From NCBI RefSeq assembly GCF_024282095.1, contig NZ_JAMWZS010000029.1:1-39436 (forward strand): a stretch of DNA of 39,436 bases, written 5' to 3'. Position 1 is the first letter of the stretch; every line of letters starts with the position of its first letter. The translations under genes were made by a program, and so were the position numbers. Positions 1-8,487 of the stretch are shown piece by piece. The notes below the pieces were generated by a model that did not search any database, was not told where the DNA came from, and saw only the letters and a list, made by a program, of their open reading frames with translations. This DNA is from Nitrosomonas sp. GTDB taxonomy: Bacteria > Pseudomonadota > Gammaproteobacteria > Burkholderiales > Nitrosomonadaceae.

Positions 1-1
1 C

Positions 2-442
2 AAACGAAATGATATTAAAATCAAGCGATTGGCCGGAAAAATAGACCGGGTACTGGTGGATGCCCCTTGCAGTGGGCTCGGAACATTGCGGCGCAATCCG
101 GATTTAAAATGGCGTCAATCCCCGCAAAGCATCGAAGAACTCAAAATAAAACAGGCGCCATTCTTTCAGCAGCGGCTGTTCGCTCAAACCTGCGGACTAT
201 TGGTGTATGCGACGTGCAGTTTTCTACCAGAAGTAAACCAAACCATCATCAGCGATTTTCCGGCCGCACACCTCATTACCTTGTTAAACTGCACAGAATT
301 ATTGTCACAACAGAAAATACCACTGGATACCGGTGAGCGATCCCTGAAATTGCAAAACTATCTCCCAAATCGCATCAAACTGATGGTTTCAACTTCGCAA
401 ACTGGAGCTTTAACGCGTACCGTTGTCACAAAACCGGAATAA
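2..442 (+). CDS. rsmB: 16S rRNA (cytosine-C5) methyltransferase RsmB, C-terminal part (cut by window start)
   Basis: This is the last 146 codons of an RsmB/Sun-type enzyme, which methylates C5 of one cytosine in 16S rRNA (C967 in E. coli) using S-adenosylmethionine. The frame is open from base 2, so the gene begins outside the window. Visible motifs are DAPCSGLGTLRRNPDLKW (motif IV, with its conserved Pro-Cys) and YATCS (motif VI, with the second conserved cysteine); this two-cysteine arrangement is typical of RNA m5C methyltransferases. The TAA stop lies 17 bp inside the 3' end of the convergent hpnN, so the two transcripts overlap tail to tail and there is no room for a separate terminator. 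Family assignment is confident; the choice of RsmB over other m5C methyltransferases rests on remembered similarity. Confidence 0.88.
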   Translation, partial: KRNDIKIKRLAGKIDRVLVDAPCSGLGTLRRNPDLKWRQSPQSIEELKIKQAPFFQQRLFAQTCGLLVYATCSFLPEVNQTIISDFPAAHLITLLNCTELLSQQKIPLDTGERSLKLQNYLPNRIKLMVSTSQTGALTRTVVTKPE

Positions 443-3110
443 ACGGATCAAGTAGCACCAGCTTTCTTTTACTAGTCGATTGTAATAACACCGGCAGAAT
501 AATCAACACACAAACCAGCGTAAGAAACAATCCGACTGTCAACAGCAGCCCCATACCGGCGGTGCCTTGGTGTGTGGAAAATACCAGACTGCCAAACCCC
601 ACCAATGTTGTTAATGCACTGTAGTAAATTGCGCGTGCTGTACTGGTATGCAATAAATTCTCGTACACCACGCCGGTATTACGACTCCTGTGCACCATGT
701 GCAAGCTGCTGTCGATGCCGATACCCAGTAATAATGGTAAGGCGATAATATTGGCGAAATTGAACGGTAGGCCAAGCAAAACGGTGCAAGCGCCCGTGAA
801 TAAAGTCGCCAGTAAAAGCGGTATTAATACCAGCGCGGTAGCGGTGACACTTCTGAGCATTAACCATAACGTCAGGATGACACCCAGCAGCGCCAATGAG
901 AAAGCATGTATAAACGCATCCACCACCGCTTCACCGGCTTCCAGGCTAATGACCGGTGCCCCGGTTGCATTGGGTACCACACGCTGCACCGCATGAACAA
1001 ATCTGCGTAGTGCATCATTGTCATTAATATTTTCCGATGGATAGACCGCGATGCGATAAGCATCATCGTGACTATGCCAGTGCGCACTGATCGTTGTCGG
1101 CAATGTGTCTTGCGTAAAGGGTTTTGCTTCCAGTGCCAGCTGCAGCCGTTTGATCGAATCAGGCAGCAGGCCGATCAGATCTTTGCTGAGGGTATTTAAT
1201 AATTGCTCCGCTGCCTGCGCATTTTCTATCGCACCTTTATCCAACCGTGCCAGTAAATCAGACAATGAAGAACGCAGTACGTGAGCGGCAGCGATAGCAG
1301 AATGACCTGGCTGCTCGGCTATAAACCGGGTTAATGCATGATTTAATTTTTCCAATGCCATGCGTTGCTGCGCAACCGTATAGCGATCCGTTTGCTGAAA
1401 TGCTGCCGGGGAAAAAGAAATCGGTCCAAGCGTCATTGCCATTTCCTCGATCAAAAGACTTTTTGCTTCTTGTTCCTGCGGCACCAGATCAAGAATACTG
1501 ATCACTTTATCCACTTCCGGCAAGGCTTTAAGTCGTTGCACCACGGATTCCGTTTCCTGAAATTGATCAACGAGTATATCGATATGCCAAGGCGAATCTT
1601 CCGTGTTCTTGAGTAATTCCTGAAAAGTCAGCACCGACTCAGCACGTGGGTTATTCAGATTCAGCAAATTATAATCAAACCTGATATGTGGTAATGTCAC
1701 GGCAGAAGCCAGAATAGCAATCGTTGTGAGTGCATATACCGATTTACGAAAGTGTCTGGGTAGGTCCAGCATGCGGTTGATCGATGTAATGGAAGTGGAT
1801 GAACTTCTGATGCGCATGGGAAAAAATCTTTGCAAGGCAGGAATCAGTGTCATGGTAATCAAAAAACTGATCATCATTCCTGTCCCCGATATCAGCCCCA
1901 GTTCTGCAACACCTCTGTAAGTCGTTGGCATGAATGCATAAAAACCGATTGCGGTGGTGATTGCACAAATCAACAATGATTGCCCCATATCTCCGCCGGT
2001 TTTATGTAAAGTCTCGGCAACGGATTGGCTATGCTTCCTTAATTCTTCATACCGCAGCAAAAAATGAATGGCATAATCAACCCCGAGACCGATGTATAGC
2101 ACAGCAAATGCGATCGAAATCAGATTCAAATATCCCACAGCAACGGTAGCAAATGCTGCTGTCAGCAACAGGCCAAGAATCAGACTCAGTATTACTGTTA
2201 ACATCGCTCCGGCAGAACGCAGCGCAATGAACAACACGCCGGCCACCATGACGAGCGCCAGTAATCCAGCATCCTGCGCACCATGCATGGCACTATTCAG
2301 TTCGTCATGAGCCAGCGCCACTTCACCGGTTATACGCAATTTCTCCACGGCATCCGCAGTCAAACCCATATCTTGAGCGGCTGTACGAATTAATTTGATC
2401 GGTTCTTCAGCAGCAAATATTTGAGAATAATCAAGCTTCGGCTTGACTACAACGAATTCCTGGTAGCTCGCTTTTTGCGCTTCACCGCTCAAGAGTGCCT
2501 GCCATGATAATGCGCGGGACTTACCAGCCAATTGCGCATCGATCGTTGCACTGACCCCATTCATTACCGGCTCCAACTCTAACGTGCGGCCAGTCCTTAA
2601 CTCATCGATGGCTTCAGTGAGTATGGAAGAAAAGGTATACAGCGTAGGATTTTCCGCGATGCGCGCAACCAGGGGTTGTGCTGTCGCCAAGTGATCGGTA
2701 ATACGACCTAATTCCGATATGCTCTTGAAAAGTAGACCATTCTGTTCAAAGAAAGAATCCCCGCTTAAATAATAAGTGTTCGGAAATTGAGCGTTATTTT
2801 CTTGCAGGTAAGTAGTGATACGTTTTGCCGCGGCGTGCGCTTGCTCCGGTGTGGGTGCGTCCAGTACCAGCAATAATGTGTCTTCGTATTGGGAAAATGA
2901 TTGTTTATAGCGGATATGATTGGCACGAAAAGGAACATCCTCGGAGAGCATGTCTGTCGTATCGGTGTGCACTCCAAGATTATTGGCTGTATAAATCGCA
3001 CTCAGTGCAGTCAATGCCAGTACGAACAGAATGACTCCAATGGCATGCTGATAGCAAAATTCGGCCCACCGTGCAAAAATCCGATAACTACGACTGTGTG
3101 ATTTTTCCAC
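426..3110 (-). CDS. hpnN: Hopanoid-associated RND transporter HpnN (MMPL family)
   Basis: An 894-residue inner-membrane transporter of the RND/MMPL superfamily. It has the usual duplicated plan: one helix near residues 23-41, a long periplasmic loop, a helix bundle near 280-440, then a second helix, a second periplasmic loop and a final bundle near 735-880. The conserved GLGVDYAIHFLLRY in the first half and LGIGIDSSLHMVHR in the second are the MMPL motifs on the fourth helix of each repeat. HpnN is known from other bacteria to move hopanoids to the outer membrane. It is the last gene of the hpnH-hpnB-hpnM-hpnN operon. The start codon is GTG. Its 3' end overlaps rsmB by 17 bp on the opposite strand. 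The hopanoid assignment rests on neighbours as much as on sequence. Confidence 0.88.
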   Translation of the reverse strand: MEKSHSRSYRIFARWAEFCYQHAIGVILFVLALTALSAIYTANNLGVHTDTTDMLSEDVPFRANHIRYKQSFSQYEDTLLLVLDAPTPEQAHAAAKRITTYLQENNAQFPNTYYLSGDSFFEQNGLLFKSISELGRITDHLATAQPLVARIAENPTLYTFSSILTEAIDELRTGRTLELEPVMNGVSATIDAQLAGKSRALSWQALLSGEAQKASYQEFVVVKPKLDYSQIFAAEEPIKLIRTAAQDMGLTADAVEKLRITGEVALAHDELNSAMHGAQDAGLLALVMVAGVLFIALRSAGAMLTVILSLILGLLLTAAFATVAVGYLNLISIAFAVLYIGLGVDYAIHFLLRYEELRKHSQSVAETLHKTGGDMGQSLLICAITTAIGFYAFMPTTYRGVAELGLISGTGMMISFLITMTLIPALQRFFPMRIRSSSTSITSINRMLDLPRHFRKSVYALTTIAILASAVTLPHIRFDYNLLNLNNPRAESVLTFQELLKNTEDSPWHIDILVDQFQETESVVQRLKALPEVDKVISILDLVPQEQEAKSLLIEEMAMTLGPISFSPAAFQQTDRYTVAQQRMALEKLNHALTRFIAEQPGHSAIAAAHVLRSSLSDLLARLDKGAIENAQAAEQLLNTLSKDLIGLLPDSIKRLQLALEAKPFTQDTLPTTISAHWHSHDDAYRIAVYPSENINDNDALRRFVHAVQRVVPNATGAPVISLEAGEAVVDAFIHAFSLALLGVILTLWLMLRSVTATALVLIPLLLATLFTGACTVLLGLPFNFANIIALPLLLGIGIDSSLHMVHRSRNTGVVYENLLHTSTARAIYYSALTTLVGFGSLVFSTHQGTAGMGLLLTVGLFLTLVCVLIILPVLLQSTSKRKLVLLDPFIPVL

Positions 3111-3164
3111 GCTTAGAAAAATCCTTTAACGGGCCTGTTAGGAGAAAGTGCAATCATCCTATTG

Positions 3165-3809
3165 TTAATTCTGCCGCGTCTGAATAATCTTTTCCTTCAG
3201 CAATTCAATTAGTGCTTGAAAGCCATCCCGCTGCATAATTGCGCGATACTCTCCGCGTTTGATGGCAAGATCACTCACGCCATCAAATAAGATATTGACA
3301 ATACGCCAGCGTCCTTCTGTTTGCTGTAGAACATAGTCAAAATTCACCGTACCGCCATCTGATTTAGTTAATTGGCTTCGCACCAGTGTTTGTTCGTGCG
3401 GCAAAGCTCGCTGCTCAATCACTTCGAATTGTTCCCCTTCATATTGATTGAATCGCCCTGCATAGGTAGCAATACTCAGTTGGCGGAATGTATCAATAAC
3501 CAGGTTTTTTTGTTCTTTATCCAATTGCGCCCAATAGGTTGCACCCAGTATCGTTTTAATAATCAATTCAAGATCATGAGATTGCTCAATGACAGGTTCC
3601 AAGAATTTAAATCGCCCTTCGTAACCCAGTTGCTCACTTTCACGCATTACCTGAAGTAAGGAAGATTGTAATTTTTGTATCACCTGCTCCGGACTCTCGG
3701 GTACTGAATCGGATGCGCTGAATACCATCGAATTAGCTGACAACAGCCACATCCCTATTAGGCACCACGCCATTAATCTAATTGATTTAATTGTTAATTC
3801 TACTTTCAT
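3165..3809 (-). CDS. hpnM: Periplasmic hopanoid-transport auxiliary protein HpnM (MlaC/Ttg2D family)
   Basis: A 214-residue exported protein of the toluene-tolerance Ttg2D/MlaC family, which carries lipids through the periplasm. In hopanoid gene clusters the member beside the RND pump is called HpnM. The start at 3809 is preferred over an upstream in-frame start at 3842 because it gives a clean signal peptide (basic n-region, hydrophobic stretch to about residue 30, cleavage near VFSA) and has GGAAAG about 9 bases upstream. The mature part has the family pattern: the Pro-Glu-x-Val-Ile-Gln start, then RFKFLEPVIEQSHDLELIIKT, and a C-terminal WRIVNILFDGVSDL segment. It overlaps the end of hpnB by 23 bp, which points to translational coupling, and sits 54 bp before hpnN. 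Confidence 0.85.
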   Translation of the reverse strand: MKVELTIKSIRLMAWCLIGMWLLSANSMVFSASDSVPESPEQVIQKLQSSLLQVMRESEQLGYEGRFKFLEPVIEQSHDLELIIKTILGATYWAQLDKEQKNLVIDTFRQLSIATYAGRFNQYEGEQFEVIEQRALPHEQTLVRSQLTKSDGGTVNFDYVLQQTEGRWRIVNILFDGVSDLAIKRGEYRAIMQRDGFQALIELLKEKIIQTRQN

Positions 3810-4920
3810 ATCGACGATCTTTCCAACAAGCACGTTCTCCACGCCAGTATCGTAGTGCTGATGTCCAAGTCATAGCAAGGTACAATGTACCGATGATAGG
3901 CAATGCGAGTCCCCAAAGTGGAGAACGTTGATAATAAATTAAAGTTGGCATATAGGTAATAAACATAGCCACCCATGCCAGTAAACTTACCATATAAATT
4001 TCTTGAGCCAACAGCAGCAAAAAAGCCAGCGGTGCCGCCCAGAACATCGACACCATGATCAATGTACAGACAGCAAGCAAAATAAACGAATACCTTAACT
4101 GCGTATAAGCCGTTCGAGTCACCATTTCCCAGATGGGCTTTAACGCTTGGTAACTACGATGACTACGTGCCGCATGACTCAATCCTATCCAGGTACGGTA
4201 ACCTGCGCGCTTAATATGCGCCGCTAACGTGCAATCATCGATCAATGCATCATGCAAATTGGCAAAAGCACCTACTGTGCGCAATGCTTGTGTTTCCACC
4301 AAAATACATCCCCCTGCAGCTGCGGCAACTCGTGAAGTTGGCCTATTTGCTAGCCCAAAAGGATATAACAATTTGAAGAAAAAAATGAACGCCGGCATGA
4401 GTAAGCGCTCTATAAAATTCTTCATGGAAGGTTTAGCCATCAATGAAATAAATGCGAGATTCTCATCCTGCGCTTTTCGCCGCAGCTCAGTAACAATTCC
4501 AGGCGTCAACTCAATATCAGCATCCAGCAACAGTGTATAAGGCGTCCTAACTGCCTTGAGTCCCTGTTCAAGCGCCCAGAGCTTTCCGCTCCATCCCGCA
4601 GGGGGTGCGCTACCGGATATGACCTGCGCACCACACTGCCTAGCTTGTTGCGCCGTATCATCATCTGACTGATCATCTATTACGATGATACACGCCCCCT
4701 CTCCCTGCGCTTTCACTCCATTCAGTGTATGTTGAATATAGGGGCCTTCATTGCGCGCGGGAATCAAGACTGTAATATCACTCAGTAAGGTATCAGAATT
4801 TTCAGAAACTCCAACTTCTACCTTTTCACGGGTACTCCAAGGACACCACGGAAACAGTATTAATGACCACCAACATAAGACACCGAAAATAGACAGATAT
4901 AATACGAATTCCATCATCAT
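3787..4920 (-). CDS. hpnB: Hopene-associated glycosyltransferase HpnB (GT2 family)
   Basis: A 377-residue membrane-bound family 2 glycosyltransferase. It has an N-terminal membrane helix, then a GT-A catalytic domain with VLIPARNEG, IDDQSDDDT, LDADIEL (the DxD-type metal/nucleotide-binding motif) and LIDDCTLAAHIKRAG, and a C-terminal block of about three helices. This matches the layout of HpnB, found in hopanoid clusters; its exact sugar donor and acceptor are not settled. A TTG at 4935 could extend the protein by five residues; ATG 4920, first of three consecutive ATG codons, is used here. It lies 49 bp after hpnH and its end overlaps hpnM. A different GT2 acting on an isoprenoid lipid is possible, but the neighbours argue against it. 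Confidence 0.82.
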   Translation of the reverse strand: MMMEFVLYLSIFGVLCWWSLILFPWCPWSTREKVEVGVSENSDTLLSDITVLIPARNEGPYIQHTLNGVKAQGEGACIIVIDDQSDDDTAQQARQCGAQVISGSAPPAGWSGKLWALEQGLKAVRTPYTLLLDADIELTPGIVTELRRKAQDENLAFISLMAKPSMKNFIERLLMPAFIFFFKLLYPFGLANRPTSRVAAAAGGCILVETQALRTVGAFANLHDALIDDCTLAAHIKRAGYRTWIGLSHAARSHRSYQALKPIWEMVTRTAYTQLRYSFILLAVCTLIMVSMFWAAPLAFLLLLAQEIYMVSLLAWVAMFITYMPTLIYYQRSPLWGLALPIIGTLYLAMTWTSALRYWRGERACWKDRRYESRINN

Positions 4921-4969
4921 TCTTACTTGTAGCAAATGCTATCAACCAGTGCCGATACCCTGTATCTGC

Positions 4970-6088
4970 TTATTTGTTAACCAGTGTTACCGGTATATCA
5001 GAAAGTTTCTTCGGCATTTTATTTTCTCCCGCTGCCCATTTGGGGGCAGGCTCAGCCACCATCGGGCCTGTCGTTCTCGGTCCTTTTAGCGATGCAATCA
5101 GTGCCTTCCATGGATGTTGGAGTGTATCTTCAACCGCGGTTGCTTCATATCCACAGTGCGCCATACATTGTGCGCATTTCGGATTATTTGCCGTACCATA
5201 CTTTTCCCACGGCGTATCATCAAGAAGTTCTTTGAAGGTTTTTGCATAACCCTCATCCGATAACAAGTAGCAAGGCTTTTGCCAGCCAAACACATTGCGT
5301 GTCGGATTACCCCATGGTGTACATTCATAATCCTGATTTCCCGCCAGATAATCCAAATAAAGCGCTGAGTGGTTCAATCTCCATTTCCGCTTTAGTTGCT
5401 TACCTAACTCAAAAATGCCACGGAACAATATTTTTGTATCCTGGCTTTTGATAAACACATCTTGCTGAGGTGCCTTTTCATAGCTAAACCCAGGAGCAAT
5501 CGTTGCTGCCTCAACACCCAACTCCATCGCATAGTCCAGAAACTCGGCGACATCCTTCGGTGTTTCGCCTTGAAACAGCGTACAGTTCACAGTAACTCTG
5601 AAGCCTTTATCCAGAGCCAGCTTTATCGCCTCAACCGCACGATCGAAAACACCATCCTGACAAACCGACGCATCATGACGCTCTTTCATACCATCCAAAT
5701 GGATTGAGAATGTTAAATACGGTGACGGGGTATAGTCATCAATCCTTTTCTTTAACAATAATGCGTTGGTACACAAGTAAACATATTTTTTGCGCTGAAT
5801 GATGCCCGCAACAATCTGCGGCATCTCTTTATGTAGCAGTGGCTCCCCGCCTGGAATTGATACCATCGGAGCGCCGCATTCATCGACTGCCTGCATACAC
5901 TCTTCGTATGAGAGACGTTGATCGAGAACATCTTCCGGATGTGCAATCTTTCCACACCCCGCACATGCGAGATTACAGCGAAACAAAGGCTCCAGCATGA
6001 GCACTAAGGGATATTTTTTTACTCCCTTCAGTTTTTGTTTGATTAGATAACTGCCAACTGCAATCTGTTGACGTAAAGGAACTCCCAT
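4970..6088 (-). CDS. hpnH: Adenosyl-hopene transferase HpnH (radical SAM)
   Basis: A 372-residue radical SAM enzyme that joins the 5'-deoxyadenosyl group to hopene (diploptene) to make adenosylhopane, the first committed step toward extended C35 hopanoids. The cluster-binding motif is CNLACAGC, with cysteines at residues 38, 42 and 45 (CxxxCxxC), followed by SIPGGEPLLHKE, the Gly-Gly-Glu SAM-binding motif. The C-terminal CAQCMAHCGYE carries further cysteines seen in this family. The start is well supported: ATG at 6088 has GGAGG about eight bases upstream. It is the first gene of the hopanoid operon, with about 420 bp of AT-rich DNA upstream in which the promoter should lie. The hopane cyclase and hpnCDE genes are not in the window. 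Confidence 0.93.
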   Translation of the reverse strand: MGVPLRQQIAVGSYLIKQKLKGVKKYPLVLMLEPLFRCNLACAGCGKIAHPEDVLDQRLSYEECMQAVDECGAPMVSIPGGEPLLHKEMPQIVAGIIQRKKYVYLCTNALLLKKRIDDYTPSPYLTFSIHLDGMKERHDASVCQDGVFDRAVEAIKLALDKGFRVTVNCTLFQGETPKDVAEFLDYAMELGVEAATIAPGFSYEKAPQQDVFIKSQDTKILFRGIFELGKQLKRKWRLNHSALYLDYLAGNQDYECTPWGNPTRNVFGWQKPCYLLSDEGYAKTFKELLDDTPWEKYGTANNPKCAQCMAHCGYEATAVEDTLQHPWKALIASLKGPRTTGPMVAEPAPKWAAGENKMPKKLSDIPVTLVNK

Positions 6089-6442
6089 GAGAAAACCTCC
6101 AAAAGTACTTCAAAAGCAAGTAATGACTTACACTACTAAGAATTATATAAACAGAGCCCGTGATGTTGAAACTAACTAAAAGCTCATATGGATAAATAAA
6201 AATTCCAAAGAAATCCAGATACTAAGAAAATAGAAGCTCGCAACAAACAATATCCACTATTGCTAACCTCTGCACATTTCCACAATTATCTGAATAAACT
6301 CTGAAACCGGTTTTTATTTGAGCGCTCAACTATAGAACATGACTTCTTCTATAGCAAATTTTTTTAAATCGCCTCAACACCTATAACCATCCGACAAATC
6401 AAATACATCATTTTACTTACTTAAGAGATTCTTATGTACAAA
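6089..6442. other. AT-rich intergenic region upstream of hpnH
   Basis: About 350 bp without a convincing gene. Besides the candidate hpnH promoter it holds an 8-bp inverted repeat, CTATAGAA (6330-6337) and TTCTATAG (6347-6354), followed four bases later by seven T on the plus strand (6359-6365). This resembles a weak rho-independent terminator for plus-strand RNA, although no plus-strand gene ends here. No small ORF with a ribosome site was seen. Confidence 0.4.
6142..6169 (-). promoter_or_regulatory. Candidate sigma-70 promoter for the hopanoid operon
   Basis: Read on the minus strand, a perfect TATAAT (6147-6142) lies 16 bases after TCAACA (6169-6164), which matches the -35 consensus TTGACA at 4 of 6 positions. 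It would start transcription about 45 bases before the hpnH ATG. The -10 box is good and the -35 weak. In AT-rich DNA such matches arise by chance, so this is a candidate only. Confidence 0.35.
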
Positions 6443-6479
6443 TAAATACACCAAGAACTGCAAGCTCTTGGTGTATTTA
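6443..6479 (-). terminator. Hairpin terminator after the lipoprotein gene
   Basis: A perfect 14-bp inverted repeat (6443-6456 and 6466-6479) with a 9-base loop lies 27 bases downstream of the lipoprotein stop codon. Read on the minus strand, the hairpin is followed by a T-rich but interrupted tract. It probably ends the lipoprotein transcript and separates it from the hopanoid operon. Confidence 0.7.
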
Positions 6480-6506
6480 AATACTGACAAATCTATTTTT
6501 TTATTC

Positions 6507-7034
6507 TTAGAAATCAACACCCAGTGCACGCAGTGTTCTTTTATTCAGCTTACCTGCCGGGATGTTATTTTGTTTTTGGAAGCTCTCAATAGCAGAAACT
6601 GTTTTAGCGCCACTGACACCATCCACCGGGCCAGGATTAAGCCCTGCATTCACAAGCGCTTGCTGTACTTTGCGCATAATCACAGGTGTGATTTTTACAA
6701 CATCGTCCCCATCATCAGCCACCAGTACTTGGGCGGGAGCTGCAGCACCTTTACTGGTTGCATCAGGCATCTCAGCAGCGGACTCTAGACTCTGTATACT
6801 TTGAACTTCTTCAATTTTGGTAGCTGGTTCAGCGGGTGCAGGCGCACTTGCTGCAGGTGCTGGTGCTGGTGCTGGTGCTGGTGCCGGTGCAGCAGGTGCT
6901 GCCGCCACTTCTTTGCTTCCTTCCTTACCGGGCAGCGGCTTTTTCTCAAAGATCGGCTTACATGCGAATAACAGACCTGTTACTAACAAAAGAATAGCAT
7001 AAGCTGCTAATGTACTGATCTTGCTAGATTTCAT
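6507..7034 (-). CDS. Outer-membrane lipoprotein with Ala/Pro linker and peptidoglycan-binding domain
   Basis: A 175-residue predicted lipoprotein. The start at 7034 is chosen because GGAGGGG lies six bases upstream and it gives a lipoprotein signal with lipobox LFAC, the acylated cysteine being residue 25. Lysine, not aspartate, follows the cysteine, so outer-membrane sorting is expected. Next comes an Ala-Pro-rich linker (about residues 48-70) encoded by a GGTGCT hexanucleotide array. The C-terminal 60 residues form a PG_binding_1 domain (VQQALVNAGLNPGPVDGVSG, then TVSAIESFQKQNNIP), a three-helix fold that binds peptidoglycan. The likely role is to tether the outer membrane to the wall. It is monocistronic, with its own hairpin terminator and a divergent gene upstream. 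No specific name is recognised. Confidence 0.8.
   Translation of the reverse strand: MKSSKISTLAAYAILLLVTGLLFACKPIFEKKPLPGKEGSKEVAAAPAAPAPAPAPAPAPAASAPAPAEPATKIEEVQSIQSLESAAEMPDATSKGAAAPAQVLVADDGDDVVKITPVIMRKVQQALVNAGLNPGPVDGVSGAKTVSAIESFQKQNNIPAGKLNKRTLRALGVDF
6856..6891. repeat. GGTGCT hexanucleotide tandem repeat in the lipoprotein linker
   Basis: Four exact copies of GGTGCT (6856-6879) are followed by GGTGCC and GGTGCA. On the coding strand each unit adds one Pro-Ala pair. The array is in-frame, so slippage by whole units would change linker length without breaking the gene. Confidence 0.85.
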
Positions 7035-7245
7035 TATTCCCCTCCGTGAGTAAATAAATTTAAAAATCATTAATCGTGAAAAATATACCGTAATGATAAA
7101 ATGAAATACTTTCAATACCTTACTTAATTAGTCCTAGAAGCCATAGAAATACATTTGATTTTATTTGTAGTAGCATGGACTAACCAATGATGTTGCGATG
7201 TGAACTATCACACTTTTCTGAAAATAACGCAATCTGAATACGTTA

Positions 7246-8391
7246 ATGAACGCGCTAACACCTCATAAAAAGTATTTATTTCTAATTGGTTGTGGTCACA
7301 GCCACATTTCCATTATCAAAAAACTGGGCATGTGTCCTCCCCCAGATACCACAGTCACACTCATCAGCACTGATGCGCTCATACCTTATTCTGGAATGCT
7401 GCCAGGGTTAATTGCTGGCCACTATACTTTTGAAGACTGCCATATCGATTTACAGAAACTTTGTCAATGGGCCGGTGTTCAGTTTATTCGCGGCAAAGTT
7501 CAGCGCATTGATCCGCTGAACAAGAAAATCTACTGCCATCAACATCCATCTTTGCAGTACGATGTGTTGTCGATTAATATCGGTTCTCAGCCAGCAGTGA
7601 ATGATATTGAAGGTGCCAATGAACATGGCTGCCCCATTAAACCATTTCAGCAATTTCTTGATCATTGGCAGCACTGGCTTAAAACAGCTCAGACTATGAA
7701 TACCAGTACATTACATCGAATTGTAATGATTGGAGGCGGGGCTGCCAGTATTGAGATATTGCTGGCAATGCATTATAAACTTCGCCATACCACTTCTATT
7801 CATGCAAGCTTTACTTTAGTTTGCGCCAATCAAAATATCCTAAGCTCATACAATGAACGCGTGCAGGCGTTTTTCAAGCGCCACCTAAAAACACTCGGCA
7901 TCACTATCCTCAGCGGAAAACATGTCACTGCCATCAATCAACATCAACTGACGCTGGATGATGGCACGATCCTGGATTATGATTTTTCTGCCTGGGCTAC
8001 TCATGCCGGTGCGCAATCCTGGCCGGCAGAAAGCGGATTAAAGTGCGATGACAAAGGGTTTATTCAGATTGACCAATATCTCCGCAGCGTCTCACATCCG
8101 AACATATTTGCTGTGGGCGATATCGCTGCTTTCATGCCCACACCCTTGCCTAAAGCCGGTGTTTATGCAGTTCGTCAAGGACCGATACTGGCAAACAATA
8201 TTGCCGCCACGCTTAAAAAGCACCCGCTACTGGCTTTTAAACCGCAAAAACGTTTTCTGAGCTTATTAACTACAGGCGACCGTCATGCCGTCGCTTCATG
8301 GGGCCCGCTATTTGGGCATGGAAAATGGGTCTGGTGGTGGAAAAATCATATTGATCGTGCGTTTATGGCACATTCTAGCCAAAACCGATGA
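7246..8391 (+). CDS. FAD-dependent pyridine nucleotide-disulfide oxidoreductase (family found fused to SelD)
   Basis: A 381-residue flavoprotein related to type II NADH dehydrogenases. The N-terminal FAD motif is LIGCGHSHISII, the Gly-x-Gly-His-Ser-His variant typical of the family that is also found fused to the N-terminus of selenide, water dikinase (SelD). The second nucleotide-binding site is IVMIGGGAASIEILLAM, and FAVGDIAAF is the second FAD motif. The C-terminus (GDRHAVASWG, GKWVWWWKNHIDRAFM) also fits this family. No selD gene is present here and the protein ends at the normal end of the oxidoreductase domain, so it is a stand-alone version. The substrate is unknown. The start ATG lacks a clear ribosome site. 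It is divergent from the lipoprotein gene and convergent with the 8488-9156 gene. Confidence 0.8.
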   Translation: MNALTPHKKYLFLIGCGHSHISIIKKLGMCPPPDTTVTLISTDALIPYSGMLPGLIAGHYTFEDCHIDLQKLCQWAGVQFIRGKVQRIDPLNKKIYCHQHPSLQYDVLSINIGSQPAVNDIEGANEHGCPIKPFQQFLDHWQHWLKTAQTMNTSTLHRIVMIGGGAASIEILLAMHYKLRHTTSIHASFTLVCANQNILSSYNERVQAFFKRHLKTLGITILSGKHVTAINQHQLTLDDGTILDYDFSAWATHAGAQSWPAESGLKCDDKGFIQIDQYLRSVSHPNIFAVGDIAAFMPTPLPKAGVYAVRQGPILANNIAATLKKHPLLAFKPQKRFLSLLTTGDRHAVASWGPLFGHGKWVWWWKNHIDRAFMAHSSQNR

Positions 8392-8487
8392 TAAGCAAAA
8401 TAATCGCCAAGCATCCATTAGAACTTACGTAACGCAACAATGGCACAAAAATCAGGATTTAACTAATTGCTAAGATTAGAGATATTG

